This document shows positions 22,641-35,374 of a DNA stretch of 64,000 nt, piece after piece. Within the stretch, counting starts at the first letter, position 1; every line of letters begins with the position of its first letter. A program made the translations under genes and the position numbers. The stretch is taken from positions 41,802,001 through 41,866,000 of the forward strand of contig NC_133397.1 in the NCBI RefSeq assembly GCF_047511655.1, read 5' to 3'. The notes beneath the pieces were generated by a model that was not told the origin of the DNA, made no database searches, and saw only the letters and a program-made list of their open reading frames with translations. This DNA is from Castor canadensis (taxonomy: Eukaryota; Chordata; Mammalia; Rodentia; Castoridae).

Positions 22641-23942
22641 CAAAGGATAGTGTTTGAATTGCTGTGAAAGTAAATCCCTTTCTCATCATATGATATCAAT
22701 TTCTCCCCCAAACCATTTTATATAGATAGAAAATGACAATTTAGATGGTGGGAAACATAAAGGTAAGAGAGTAGGTGGTAGAACAGTTATAGTTTAGTTT
22801 GAAGCTTACTTTAGTTTCTTATAAATAGTGTATTGCCTTCTACAAAGAAAGCATTATAAGGTACTTAATCATATATGTACTCCAGAAAGTCTCATAAAGA
22901 ACGTTCTAGAATATTATGTATATAGTATCCACTACTGCATTGTGAGTGACAGCTTGCAATTAATAGTTTAGTGATTTATAATTTTCAAAGTGTTTTTTCA
23001 TATATTGTGTTTTGCTTCTTAGAATAACCTTGTGGGTAGATAGAAATGATATTAGTTGTATGGTGTTAAGACAAATCTAGTTGTCTGAGGGTACTCTCTA
23101 ATTGGTGACTATTTAAAGAACAATACTAAAAAATTAATGGAAACCAAGGCTTTGGGGAACCATTGAAATATTTTTAAAAGAGCGTGATGAAGTCATAAGA
23201 TAGTAGTGAAGAGAATGTGTCTAAGGTTGAAGAGGAGTGGGGAATGCTGTTGTAGTGAATTTTTATAAGGGGAAACTTCCCAGTTCTTATTATTGGTTGA
23301 TTTATTTAGAACAGTATTTAATGGAACCAAATCCAAATAAGTGGAGAGAACTCTCAGTCTTTTTAGAGCCTCACGACATGGCGTGTTTTGAGGGCAGTAA
23401 CATTGGTTTCCTGGGGAGAGTGTTACAAATACACAATTTTGAGCCCTATTCTGAGTCCTAGACCTGAATGGGCATTTTAACAAGAACCCCCCTCCCCAGG
23501 TGACTGGCTTTAAACCTTGAGTTGAAGTTTTTTTAAAGTATATTTTATTTTGCTTTGATTAGCAGATGGAATTTACTATAAAATTTATAGGCTAACCCTT
23601 GGAGGAAAACTTTGAAAATATTAACATGTATAATAAAAAATGCTAAATGAAGGCACTGGTCTATATATTTGGGAAGAATGAGTTAATGGAAGGGAAATGC
23701 TATTTCAGAGGGCTAGAAAATGTCAAAGATTACTATAAAGGCTAAAGTAATACTTATAGGGAAATTAGTGGTGAAATGAAACCTTTCACTAGAGATTAGT
23801 GTTGTATGCTAAGAACAGGAAATTATAGTGGAGTATAAAACCATTTGAACAGTCTACATCTTTAACAGCTTAGAAAACTTGCTTACAAGTGGCTTTGTTC
23901 CTTAGATACAAGTTCAGTCATTAATTGCTAGGTATTTAGCCC
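22641..23942. other. GTF2A1L intron, mostly unrecognised
   Basis: AT-rich sequence. The block 23340-23520 (ggtttcctggggagagtgtt ... gcattttaacaagaacccc) resembles old MER-type hAT sequence. No exon is seen. Confidence 0.4.
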
Positions 23943-23992
23943 TGTGTGTGTGTGTGTGTGTGTGTGTTTGTGTGTGTGTGTCTGTCTGTCTG
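23943..23992. repeat. (GT)n microsatellite with adjoining (CTGT)n and short (CA)n
   Basis: GT repeats run into tctgtctgtctg. A separate (CA)n lies at about 24016-24027, so GT and CA arms face each other. Confidence 0.9.
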
Positions 23993-24109
23993 TATGCCTG
24001 TTTCTTTTTCTCTCCACACACACACACAAATATTTAACCCATCAAAACACAACAAAAAAGGTATACAGTGAAGTCTGGTTTCTGCTCCTTCCCCCTTTGT
24101 GCTTCCTGC

Positions 24110-26060
24110 TAGTAACTGTCACTGTCTTGAGTGCAAATAGGTAACTAGTATATTTGTTTTTAAATGTATTTGTAGAGCTTTTTTATTCAAGTACAAGTAC
24201 GAAAGGTAGCACAGACAACACTGTATTCTGCAGTTTGCCATTTCTCTATTAATACTATCTCTCTGATATTGTTGCGCTAATATTTTAATAGCTGTATAAT
24301 ATTCTATTGTAGGATTGATCCATTCAGTGTCTTTCTTGATGTATAATGTAACATATGGCTTCAACTTTCTTTTCAGATGGCTACCTAATCTAATACTTAT
24401 GAAAAGTATAGTTTGTTCTCATTGAATAAAAGCATATTCCTTTATCATCTACTAAATTTTGATGTATGTATAGAGCTATTTCTTGATTTATTTTCTGTTA
24501 CGTTCTATTGATTTGTCTATCTATAGGCCTGCGCAACATTGATTTAGTTATTGAGATTTTAAATGTCTGGTAGTGTTAGTACTTTATCAATAATGTTCTT
24601 TTCCAGAGTTTTCCTGGGCATTGTTGTCTATTTTTATATATGAACTCAGAACTAACTTGTCTGGTTCAAAATAAAACCCTATCAAGTATTTTCATTGAGA
24701 TCACATTAAATTCATAGAATTTGATATTTTCATGATCTTGGGGGAGGAATAGGTTGCAATTTTAGAAGAAATGTCCAGGGGAGGCCTTACTGGAAATGCA
24801 ACAGGATAAAGATCAGAAGCAAGTAAGGGGATGAACTGTTGGATATAAGCATTCCAGACAGAGGGAACTGCAAATACAGAAGTCCTGAGGCAGAAAGGCT
24901 GTGTCTTCAGAGAGAGAAGGGTCTAGAGCAGTAAAGAGGGAGAGTGAGAGACCTTGAAGTTCATTGTAAGGGCTTTAGTTTTTGGATGGGAAGTCACTAG
25001 AAAGGTTTGAGTAGGGAAATGGCATCTAATTTATGGTTTTTAACAATACCACGCTGGCTGTCATGTTCATAGTAGACTAAAGGCAGGGTTAGGACAAGGG
25101 TGAAAATGCAGACACTAGTTATAAGGCCATTTTATTACCCAGGCAAGAGAAGACAGTGGCCTAGCAAGAGTGAAAGTAGTAGAGATGGTTGGAATATGAA
25201 CATGCTTTGTAGGTAGAAATAACATTTACTGATGGATTTGAATTTGGGAATGAATAGGAGGCCTAAAGAATGTCTAAGATTTTTGAACCTGAACACTTAA
25301 AAGATTGAGGGGCCATTTCTCACTGAGATGCAGAAGACTGAGGTTTGGAAAAGAGGATATCCTAGTTTCGAACTTGCTTTAGATGTCTATTTGACACTCA
25401 GGAGGAGATGCTGAAGTAGTTAAATGGCAATTTGAAGTTAAGAGAAGTGTGAGTTGGAGATAAAATTTTATCTTCAACTTATAAATAGTGTTTAAAGTCA
25501 TGAGACTAGGATCACCAAGAGTGAGAAAAAGCAGAAACAAGGGTTCTGGCATATTCTAAAATAGAGAGGTAAGAAAGATAAGGAGGAATCAGTAAGGGAA
25601 ACTAAAAAGTGGCCAGAGAGTTAGGTAAAAAGTGATAGTGTTCAAAGAAGAGTATTAAATACTGCCATAGGTAAATATTACTAGCTATTTTATTTATCTG
25701 GCTTTTGTGATAAATGGGCTCCTCTTCTATACCTTCTGTCTGTTGCTTGTACACATGAAGGCTGTGAATTTCTATATATTAATTTTGTATCAAATTGAAT
25801 TTTTACTTAGCATTTTTCATTGATTATCTTGGCTTTTTGACAGGCATTCATTGCATCTGTAAATTTATTTCATCTTTTCCAATTTTTCTCTCTGCTTTTT
25901 ACTCTTGTCTAATTGAGTTGGCTAATTCCAATTGCACTTGACTATTTGTATTGGCTAGTACCTTTAGCATGTTTAAAAAGTTGGGTAGTGGCAGATATCC
26001 TTATCTGTGCCCTGACTTTTGTGGGAATGCTTTTAGGGTTTTCCTCACTGAGGAGATCAA
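24110..26060 (-). mobile_element. Old L1/HAL1 fragments (antisense) flanking another old repeat
   Basis: L1-like antisense text occurs at 24110-24760 (tgtataatattctattgtag; ttctattgatttgtctatct) and 25690-26060 (gtagtggcagatatccttat; ttttagggttttcctcactg). The middle, 24775-25640, with cattccagacagagggaact and ggtttgagtagggaaatggc, resembles an ancient mammalian repeat whose family I do not assign. Confidence 0.6.
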
Positions 26061-26086
26061 ATCATCACTGTTTGTTTTGTGTTGAG

Positions 26087-26088
<2 letters not shown>

Positions 26089-26137
<49 letters not shown>

Positions 26138-26142
26138 TGTGT
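26089..26142. repeat. (GT)n microsatellite
   Basis: About 27 GT units with one AT interruption. Confidence 0.95.
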
Positions 26143-26839
26143 AGGACCAAATACATTTGACTTTTGATTTAAAAAATCTAAAATACATGAGTTGTATCAG
26201 ATGCCCTTCCTAAACATCACTGGAAAGTCATATGATTTGTCTCCTTAGGTCAAGTAATGCAGTTTTTATATTAATAAATACTGAATATCAAAGTATTGCT
26301 GAATTTCTAGAAAAAATGTAGTGACTTGATACAGCCACCAGAATGAGTTGATGCTGCTGCTGCTCTTCTCCTCCAATTTCTAGTTATATTTTCTCACCTG
26401 TGCCAAGTTCAGGATTCTGTCGTCACTGATGTATTCAACATGTAAAATGTGTGCAAGTGAAACTTTGGGAGTTAACCCAGAAAGATATTTACATTATTAG
26501 AACTTAAAAAAAAAAGATACAAATAAAGCTTTATCTTTTGTGTTTTCTTAGACTTCACAAAACACACCTGAATCTGCATTACAACTTCTCTTCCTGGATT
26601 GACTATTTGTAGTCAATTAAATATCTTTCATCTCAGATCATATATTTCTAAGACTTTTAAATAGTCACTTGCTGTTTGTCCAGAGGTAGCAATGATTTGA
26701 TTTTTTTTTTTACCTCTTGAGGTAGTGGGATTTCTTATTTTTTATTTTGTCTATATGTAGGCCTATTTATTGAAGCTGAAGAACAGTCAGCAGAATCTAA
26801 CAGATTATTAAGACATATTTTCTAACCTTGCTCAGTGCT

Positions 26840-27115
26840 TTATCGTGACTTTCTTCTTCATAATGAAGCTCAACTTTTTCATTTCTGGTAATATTAGCTA
26901 CAACCTCTGTGTTTATTCCTTTGCTTATGTACAGGACCCTTTGCTGTTCTTGAGCAAACTAGGCATGCTCTTTCTTAGGACCTTTTACTTCTGTTCCCTT
27001 TGCTTGGCATCATCCCTCTGTCTTCAACTCTTTGCTCAAATATCACCTCAAAAGTCAGGCTTATAGCACTTACCACCTTTTAACATTCTATACAACCTAT
27101 TTATTTACCAGGTTT
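26840..27115. mobile_element. L2-derived fragment
   Basis: Text such as cttctgttccctttgcttgg, then tcaaatatcacctcaaaagt, matches the general wording of L2 3' ends. Confidence 0.5.
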
Positions 27116-27194
27116 TTTTTCCTCCCTCTCCATTAAAATGTAACTCTTCAAAGGCAGGATTTTTAAAAAACATATATAATATATGAAAACATAT

Positions 27195-27535
27195 ACAGTT
27201 GGGCTTCCATATCTGTAATTTCTTTGGACTGTGGATCAAAAATGCTAAAAAATTGTGTCTTTACTGAACATGTGCAGACTTTGTTCCTTGTCATAATTTT
27301 CTATATACAATATACAATATAGTATAACTACTACTTGAGAGCATTACATTGTATTAGGCAATATAGATAATCTAGAGATGTTTTAAAGTATACAGAAGCA
27401 TGTGCATGGGTTATATGAAAATACATAGCCATTTTCTCTGAGGGCGTTCGGTATCCACAGATTTTGGTACCTGCAGGTGTTGTGGAATCAGTCTCCCTGT
27501 GATTCACTGACACAGAGAGATTATTCTATATGTAT
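27195..27535. mobile_element. Tigger-type (TcMar) DNA transposon fragment
   Basis: It starts cagttgggcttccatatctg, continues gaacatgtgcagactttgtt, gcattacattgtattagg, agataatctagagatg and ttggtacctgcaggtgttgt. These follow the order of Tigger-derived MITE-like elements with cagttggccctccgtatc-type ends. It lies 200 bp before the last GTF2A1L exon. Confidence 0.8.
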
Positions 27536-27738
27536 GGATAACTAGTGTAGTTACAATGCCTAAAATAATATCTGATTTATAGTAACTCAAATATTTGGTG
27601 AATAAGCTATCTTGAGAGGAGGTCTTTTAAAAGAACTCAAATTCAGTGTCAGAATAATCCCATTTGTTATTTCAAAGAAATATAAATGATCTTTAACTTA
27701 TAAACTTAAGTAACTTAGATTATTTTTTCTCCCTCCAG

Positions 27739-27846
27739 ATTCATCGAAGCAAGAACAGATGGAAATTCTATTTGAAAGATGGTATTATGTGCTTTGGAGG
27801 GAGAGACTATGTATTTGCAAAAGCCATTGGTGATGCAGAGTGGTAA
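27739..27846 (+). CDS. GTF2A1L: GTF2A1L, last coding exon (C-terminal TFIIA domain and stop)
   Basis: The acceptor is CCCTCCAG at 27731-27738. The exon encodes 35 residues beginning IHRSKNRWKFYLKDGIMCF and ending AKAIGDAEW, then TAA at 27844-27846. This completes the beta-barrel half of the large TFIIA subunit. The terminal GDAEW and the basic IHRSKN segment are conserved across eukaryotic TFIIA large subunits and lie at the TBP/DNA interface. The preceding intron is 7.35 kb and holds MIR, L1, L2, GT repeats and a Tigger element. The three exons join in frame without stops, so the gene looks intact here. Confidence 0.97.
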   Translation: MHRSKNRWKFYLKDGIMCFGGRDYVFAKAIGDAEW

Positions 27847-27995
27847 ACTTATAAGCTCAGTATGTCAGTTTTGTAGACATCAGTGGGAATAAAGTGCATA
27901 TTGTGAAACTTACTTTAAATATAATCCTTCACTGAGCTGCACAGATTTTTAAGTTCACTATATGGAATTTAATAAAATTTAATTCTTATGCAGAT
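27847..27995 (+). terminator. GTF2A1L: GTF2A1L 3'UTR with two candidate poly(A) signals
   Basis: AATAAA occurs at 27888-27893, 42 bp after the stop, and again at 27971-27976. Either would give a short 3'UTR. Which is used cannot be told from sequence. Readthrough would run toward the convergent LHCGR gene. Confidence 0.6.
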
Positions 27996-29890
27996 ACAAG
28001 TATGCAGTTTTATATTTTTTTCTGTTTTAGTAGGTTCTGTTGTCCCCTTTATTATCTATACCAATACAAAGCATATTTGCATTGGGTGTGATACAGCCTG
28101 TCAAAATGTCACATTTCTTTATTCTTAAAGGGAAATCTAAATGAGATTTCAGTGTTTTTTCCTGTAAAATCAGTATCATTTGGTATATTGGGGCCATCAT
28201 TCCTCCAAACTCTCACCAAACCTTATTACAAAAGGTCCTGGGGTGTCTTTTCAGTAGTGGGCCATTTGAGAATCTGAGTTTTCAGCATGCATTGGTCACT
28301 GGAGATAGGCTTGCTGTGTAAGCTCCAGTGGTCCCTTGGAAACAGATGGCTATATGATTATTTAAATATGACAATCTCTGCTGAGGCCAGGATCCCTGGA
28401 GCTAAGGATTAGCCTCTGTAGGCTTATGTGGCCAAGCCTTGCTGCTTCATATGTTTGCAATTCTGAGATTAGGTTAGGGTCTTGTTCTGGTCTTAGAACT
28501 TAAGACTTCTGTCTTTTTCCTAGTTATGGTGGGTTTCCTCTCTCCCTCTTTGTAGACTTTTTACCCCTGAAAAAAGCTCTTTGTCTTTAACAGAGAATCC
28601 CATCATTTAGTTTAGGCTTTCTAAAGCAAAAGTCAAAAAGAGATGTTCTCTTGGGCTAGGGGCATGACTCAAGTGGCAAAGCACTTCCCTAGCATGCAAA
28701 AGGCCCGTGGATATTACCACAACAAACAAACAACCCTGAAGACTTTCTCGTCAGGACTCTTCTGCTCTTGTCAGGCAGTCTCATTTGTGATAAGGAGGCC
28801 TTGATAACTGTCTTCAAATCAGGGAGAGAAAATAAAACATAAAACACAAATAGTTCCCATTTCCTTGCAATAATAAAAGCAAAAGCAAACTAATATGAGC
28901 TATTTCATAATACTTTTCCCCAAAGGAACATTTTCCTTTCTTAATGTTTGCTTCTCTTAACAGAAGAGAAGCCTGGGGGACACAGAGTCTCTAGGAGTAG
29001 GAGCCCTAGCTTCAGCCCTGACTAGTGTCCTCCAGTACAGTAACTCTCACACAAAAAAACAATACAGGGATGAGTGGGTTGTGGTTTGCAAAAGCTCCCT
29101 AAGGTGTAGCTATCTGGATCTGGTTGGGCACAGGGCAAGTTCTCCATTTCTTTTTGAAAAACAGCCTCCTGTGGAAAGTTTAATTTATTTAAACATTTGT
29201 TCTGTCCTACCCATGGGGCTTAGCTATTGGTATATCTTTTTAAAATCTGGATAAGTCTGTTCTGGGACTTGGATGGGTGGGGTGTTGCTTTTAACCTAAA
29301 GTTGGTACCTGCATGGGGACTCAATTCTAAGGAGTGAGCTGAGACTCTAATCAGATTCTCCACCTATGTCTTCCTCATCTTTAGTGATGTCCTTTATCCT
29401 AACACCACTGCTGCTCCAGATCCTTCTCTGGCTCTTAAACTCCCAGGAGCTACAGGTTCTTTTCAAGGTTGTGGCTTACAGTGGCATGTCCATCTTCTGT
29501 AGCTGGAAACCAAAGACACTCATTCCTTGTATCTGACTCTGAACTGTACTCTCTCTCCAAGATTTAGGATTATACTTTCTAGTCGTCCTGTTCTTTCTCC
29601 CAGGCTCTCCAGGTCACTCTGTTTTTGCGCTAGGCAGTCCTTACTGTAAATCAAGGGCTGTACTTGTTGACAGGATATATTTACCTGGGGGAGACAATAA
29701 CAGTTCTTTCTAAAATTCCTGTCATTTATTTCCACTGTGAACTTTAAAATCTCACTTAGTTTCAGTCATTTTTTTTAATGGCATAGTATAAATACTGTTA
29801 CATCATCTTCTTTATATAGCGCATTTTATCATTAGGGAAAAAGTCACGGTAATCCCATTGTATCTCTTGTATTTTAAAAATGCATTTAAA
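27996..29890. other. Intergenic, mostly unrecognised, with one ID SINE
   Basis: Between the convergent genes. An ID-type SINE (ggctaggggcatgactcaag) lies at about 28655-28735 on the + strand. The rest shows no exon or RNA gene. Confidence 0.5.
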
Positions 29891-29894
29891 AAAA

Positions 29895-30345
29895 GGAGGA
29901 CTGAGCTGGCTCTGGTGGTTTGTGTTTGCAGTCCTTACTGCTTGGGGAGATCATGGCTCTAGGCCAGCTTGGGCAAAAATGTTTTCAAGATCCCATCTCA
30001 ATGGAAAAAAACCTGGGCATGGTGGCATGTGGCTGTCATTCCCAAGTTACAGTGGGGTGGGAGGTGCTGAGATCTGGAGGATCATAGTTCCAGGCCAGCC
30101 CTGGCAAAAGTTTACAAGATTCTATCTCAATGGAAAAAAAATGGGTGTGGTGGTGTGTTCTGTCATTCCAGCAACTTTGGGAAACATAAAATAGGAGGAT
30201 TGCAGTTCAGGCTGGCTTGGGCAAAAAGAGAGAGCCTATCTCCAAAATAACCAGAGCATAAAGGGCTGTAGGCATGGCTCAAGTGGTAGGGATTCATGCT
30301 TACTAGGCAGGTGCCCTGAGTTTAAACCCAAATACTTCCAAAAAG
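29895..30345 (+). mobile_element. Composite SINE, three B1-like monomers plus ID
   Basis: Three 7SL/B1-like monomers (gagctggctctggtggtttg; cctgggcatggtggcatgtg; gggtgtggtggtgtgttctg) are followed by an ID-like unit (catggctcaagtggtaggga, ctaggcaggtgccctgagtt). Each B1 monomer ends with a version of agatcccatctcaatggaaa. This is the best template in the window for the composite family. Confidence 0.85.
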
Positions 30346-30424
30346 AAAAAGAGTGGACCTTTCTAGGGGTGGAAATCAGGGAAGGGGGAAAGAGAGGGTA
30401 CTTAGGGGTGAAGAAGATCAAAGT

Positions 30425-30575
30425 ACATTTCATATGCATATATGTAAAGATATACATATGAAAATATTTCATTATATATGTGTATTTTATATGTGTATAT
30501 ATACATATATGTATTTTATATGTATATACACATATATAATACATATATATGGATATATATATATAGTATAATGAA
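30425..30575. repeat. AT-rich palindromic tract
   Basis: About 150 bp almost entirely of alternating TA, with long inverted segments (gtgtatatatacatatatgt; tatatacacatatataatac). Hairpin or cruciform formation is plausible, and the tract is likely length-variable. Confidence 0.85.
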
Positions 30576-30764
30576 ACCTGCCCAATACTGTTTGAAAAAA
30601 GGGGCAGGAGGAAGGCGGTTAAGGGAATATAATAGAGGGGGTGAAGTTGTTTAAAGTACACCATACATATCTATTGAATTAACACAATGAAATCACATTG
30701 TACTATTAATGTACACTAACAAGAAATAAAAAAAATTAAAGCAATGGAAATCAGTTTAAAAGTA

Positions 30765-30990
30765 GGCTAACCTGATGAGGTGCATGCCTGTAATCCTAGC
30801 ACTTTGGGAGGCAGAGGCAAGAGGATTGCAAGTTTAAGGCCAGCCTGGGCTATATAGCAAGACCTTGTCACAGAAAATCAAGAACTGGATGTATGTAACT
30901 CAGTGTAGAGTGTTTGCCTAGCATGGACAAGGCCCTAGGTTTGGTCCCTAGCACTGTAAAACAAACAAAACAAACAAACAAACAAAACTA
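30765..30990 (+). mobile_element. B1 + ID composite SINE
   Basis: The sequence gcatgcctgtaatcctagca, ctttgggaggcagaggcaag and ccagcctgggctatatagca is a well-preserved B1 monomer. It is followed by an ID part (gtgtttgcctagcatggaca) and a (CAAA)n tail. Confidence 0.9.
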
Positions 30991-31241
30991 GGCTCACCAC
31001 AAAACAAAGCCCAATAGTAATTATCCTTGCATGCTAATATAACTGATGATAGTTTTGATGAGGGCCACAGACAGAACTAAATGTTCAAGTTCTTTGAGAT
31101 CTGGTGCCCATTTATTAGTATTAGATACTGCTACTAAAAAAATCCTAATTTCTGCCAAGTTGTCTAAACCAGTGATTTTCAAAACTTTTTGGGCAGGATC
31201 CACACTACAGAATACACTTTGACAACTCAGTTTATATTTGA

Positions 31242-31263
31242 ACACACACACACACACGCACAA
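31242..31263. repeat. (CA)n microsatellite, short
   Basis: About ten CA units with one G. Confidence 0.9.
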
Positions 31264-31264
31264 C

Positions 31265-32530
31265 ACAAGTGGAACAAAAGTTTCAGAAATTCATGCTTTG
31301 CTGGTAGCAATGATAGCATTCTACATGATCTATTTGATTCTCTTTTGTTCCATTAACAAGACTGATCAACTTGACCCACTAAGTTGTTTTACTAATTAGT
31401 TAAAAAAGTTTTAGCATGCTGGCATTAATATCTTTATTATTTAATTTAATATATTTTAGAGGCTCTAATTCACATCAAGTTCAGTGTTTTTCTTTTTGAT
31501 GAACATATATGAATTATAGACATCAATAGGGTTCAGTGGGATATTTTAATACATGCATACAGCATGCGTGGATCAAATCCAGCCTCTCTTTATCTGTCCT
31601 CCCCTACCACCCTTTCCAGCTTCAAGTAATCACTATTTTATATTCAGTTCAGACTTTTAAAACCTGAACATATGAGATATTTTTAATCTGTGTGATAAAG
31701 ATTACACGAGACAAACCTTCATTTTAAGAGAGAAAATTATTCATTAAACTTTGTAAGTTGAAGGAGTTTCCCTGAGACATGGCTTTGCTATTATATTATT
31801 TTTACTTTTAGAAACCTCTTCATCATGTCCAAGGTAAACTATTCCTTGTGCATTTCATAACAAAAATGCCCTAATGCAAGTTTCTAAGTTTTTAGAAAGA
31901 CAATATCTTGGTCAATGTCTTACTCCCTTTTATAGGTGGAGAAAGTATCTCTTACAGAGGTTACAGTTTTCTGTGTTAAAGGAAATTTGTGAAAGTATCA
32001 CAAATCCTAATTCTATTCGAGTACACTTTGAGCATTTCTCAAACTTTTCTCATGCTGACATCCTATAGTGCTTTCTTAACATACTTTCAGTCTCCCTGCA
32101 GGCCAAGATCTTGTTGAGTTTGCACAGAATTAGTCTCTTAGGGACTGACTGACCTTGTTGGTCCTCTTCCTTCCCTGTTTTATTCAATGTGCAGAACACC
32201 TCCGTCAGTGCCACAGTATTGTGTAAATAATCATCTGTACAGCTCAGACTTCACAGTGCCTTGGGACTCGAATTCTAACTAATGTCTCAGTGTTTGTCAC
32301 TTAAGTTGTATAGGAAATTTACTAACTTTAGAATTAATAGGAATAGTTAATTTGGGCAGTAAGGAAGGGTTTTAGTAGGGGTTTTATTTTAACTCATGCT
32401 CCAGTGGGTTAATACTATGCTGTTTTTATGTAAATATACTCTAGGTCACTTGGGAACTTTGTGATTTATAACTAGAAACCTAGGCAGCCTATGGCAACAA
32501 GAATTCTTAGGGAAAAAAGATATCAATTAA
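31265..32530. other. Intergenic, with an L1-like fragment
   Basis: The block 31480-31690 (gttcagtgggatattttaat, acatgcatacagcatg) is antisense-L1-like. The remainder is unrecognised. Confidence 0.45.
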
Positions 32531-32534
32531 AAAT

Positions 32535-33010
32535 AGAGCCCTTCCTTATCCACAGATCCTCATCATATGTTTGAAACCACAGAGTACCAAACCCTACATG
32601 TGCTGTACTTTTTCTGTATGCCTTTTAGTGTTGTCACATAGCGCCAGAGTTAATCTGTTCTTCAGTTCTTGTGTCCTGGTGCCTCCTTTTGCATTACTAC
32701 TCTTGCGCTTTGGGACCACCATTAAGTAAAACAAAGGTTACCTGAGCATAGCCCTGTGATACTGTGACAGTCAAACTGATAACCAAGATGGCTACTAAGT
32801 GACTAACGGGCACGTAGCCTGTACAGTGTGGGTGTGCTGGACTCAAGTCCTGGTGGAGTTGAGTGTGGTGCAGGGAGATTTCAGCATACTACTTAGAAAA
32901 GCACTCAGCTAAAAATGTATGGATCATTTATTGGTGGAATTTTCCACTTAATATTTTCAGACTGGCTGATTGTGGAGAACAGAACCATGGAAAAGGGGGA
33001 CTCTGTGATG
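32535..33010. mobile_element. Tigger-type (TcMar) DNA transposon fragment
   Basis: Landmarks in order: cccttccttatccacagatc, aagtaaaacaaaggttacct, gtgatactgtgacagtcaaa, gctactaagtgactaacggg and aattttccacttaatatttt. These follow old Tigger elements. The 65-codon frame at 32863 lies inside it and is not a host gene. Confidence 0.8.
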
Positions 33011-33454
33011 TTACATATTTTGGAGGAAAGATTATTTCTGATGATAAGCACATTTATTGAAACTTTCTGAGAAAGATTGATAATTTATGTCAGGCCTTAA
33101 TAATACAGTTTTGAAAAAATTAAAACCAGTACCTATACAATAAATACAATAAATGAATAACAGCATACCAATATCCTTTAAAGTTATTTTGTAAGTTTAG
33201 ATGATATAATCCAGATTGAGTAACCCTTTTTTTGATATTTTTGCAATTTACCAGTAATATCAAACATGATACAAATACAGATAGAAATATAAATTCATTT
33301 GGCATCTGATTTTTTTATGATTTAGGTCTAGGGGATTATGCAGAATGTAGTTTTTCATACATGTGCTATGAGACCATCTTATATGGGAAATACTTCTTAA
33401 CAAGGATGGTTTTATATTTCAGTTATAAAAATGAACCAACTTAAAATTGTCAAT

Positions 33455-33535
33455 CTAGGCTGGGGGTGGAGCATTTATTCTGCATGCATGCGGCCCTGCA
33501 TTCGATCTCCTGCAACACACCTGTGTGCACACACA
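33455..33535 (+). mobile_element. ID-like SINE
   Basis: The sequence ggctgggggtggagcattta ... ggccctgcattcgatctcct is a diverged ID body ending in a CA-rich tail. Confidence 0.6.
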
Positions 33536-33539
33536 ATCA

Positions 33540-34380
33540 ACTGGAACAATTTGTTTCATATAGAAAAAGTGCAGGAATAAAAATGAGCAGATCTGAGAAT
33601 GGATTCTATAGCTCCCTGAATATAAGACTGGGAGCTGAAACTTAAATTTATAGGCACTGAAGAATTGCTCAGGAATTTTGTGTAGGCTTATAATAAAATG
33701 AAATAGGATTTTAGGAAGATTAATCAGTGGTGGTGCATATGAGACTGTGAACATGGGAAAGACTGGTTGTGAATAAGAATGAGAGATATGGTAGTAGTCC
33801 AGGAGTAGGGAGAAAATGTCTTGAGATGTGGATGTGGTAGTAGGAATACAAAATAAAGAATTGATTTGGAAGATGATTCAAACAGATCTTACTGACTGAA
33901 GGATATGGAGTGAGGATGAGGGAGACAGTAACCTGTGATTCCATATGTTAAAACTTATAATGTGCAAAATAAAGATCATTATTTGTGCAAAAAGTCATGA
34001 AATTTCAGAGTATGGTAAGTACTTTAAGTTCAAACTGTTTAAGAGTATATAAGTTAAATAAAGTTTCTTCACAAGAATAGATTTTATTTTTTCCCTTATT
34101 TTACTTTCTACCTTTTTTCTTATTTGTTTTGGTTCTGGGATTTATGTATGAATCAAAAAGTATGTTATATAGTTACATAGTAATGTGGAAAGTTAGTATT
34201 CCATCAAATTCCTGAGACAAATTCTAGAACACTACCTTATAAAAGAGGACTGCATCTGAACAAAGTAACTGACTTTGAGTAGAAAAGCTAGGAATGTGAA
34301 AAACGCATAACAGAAAAGAGAGATTTTGTAAAGTTTATAGTCTTTTTCTTGAATCACTTTACACAGTGGTATAAGGATTG
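33540..34380. other. Intergenic, no recognised feature
   Basis: No exon or clear repeat is seen. Confidence 0.4.
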
Positions 34381-34384
34381 AAAA

Positions 34385-35035
34385 CAAATGAAATGTGTAG
34401 ATTCAAGCTTTGCCAAGATATCAATCAATAGGATACTGGAAACTTTTATATTCTGTACTGGAATACTAGTCAGCAATGAAAAGGAATGAATAGCAAAAGC
34501 ATTTTGTTGAGTCGAAGAAGTCCTACAGCCCACCATTTATATGAAGTCCTAGAACAGGCAAAACTACTCGATGGGGAAAAAATCAGAACCTTTGTTAACT
34601 CTGGAAGAGGGATGAGGAACTGACTAGGAAGGTGTAGGAGGGAACTTTCTGATGATGATAGTGTTCTGTCTTTATAGAGGTTTGGATCACATGGGTGCTT
34701 GCATTTCTCAAAACTCATTAAGTGGTACATTGAAGATTCACCCATTTCACCATGTGTAAATTTTATATAAAAATATAAATACTGAATCTTTGTGAATGAG
34801 TGGTGAAGTTTCAGAGTTGGCAAATACTGATATCTGCAAATTACTTTGAAATTTGTCAAAAAGTCAGATACATTGATGGATGATTATATAAATGTATAGG
34901 TAATTCTATAGAAATGTATTAAAGGCAAATATGATAAAATATTGCTTACTGTAAGTGATGGTATATGGGTGTTCACTACAAAATTCTTTCAACTTTTCTA
35001 TACATTTGAAAATGTTCATAATAAAATCTTCGGGA
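34385..35035 (+). mobile_element. Old L1 3' end (sense)
   Basis: The sequence actggaatactagtcagcaa, atatgaagtcctagaacagg, gggaactttctgatgatg and aaaactcattaagtggtaca is the 3' end of an L1M-type element on the + strand. Confidence 0.75.
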
Positions 35036-35374
35036 AAATTTAAGGAACTCTGAATGCATATTACACCCTTGAATAACTATGACTTCCCAATATGGGAAGG
35101 AAACACAGTGAATAAGAGGCTGAGATCCTAAAGCAGAGCTTTGAATTTAATCCTATTAGTTGAATCTTTTATTAGTTTTGAGAACTTTGGCAAATTATAA
35201 TACATTTTCATCTCATAAGATTAGTAATACCTATATTATAAAGTTTTATGAAAATTCAGTGGGTGAAATTATATAATATAGTTATCAAAAGTTTGTCATA
35301 TAATGAGCTTTCAATAAAAATTACTTTAAAAAAGTCAAAGGAGCAAACAAAAGCACTGCAATTAGAACCATCAT

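Noticed and set aside
32863-33060. 65-codon + strand frame
   Set aside because: Lies in Tigger transposon sequence and contains no conserved host domain.
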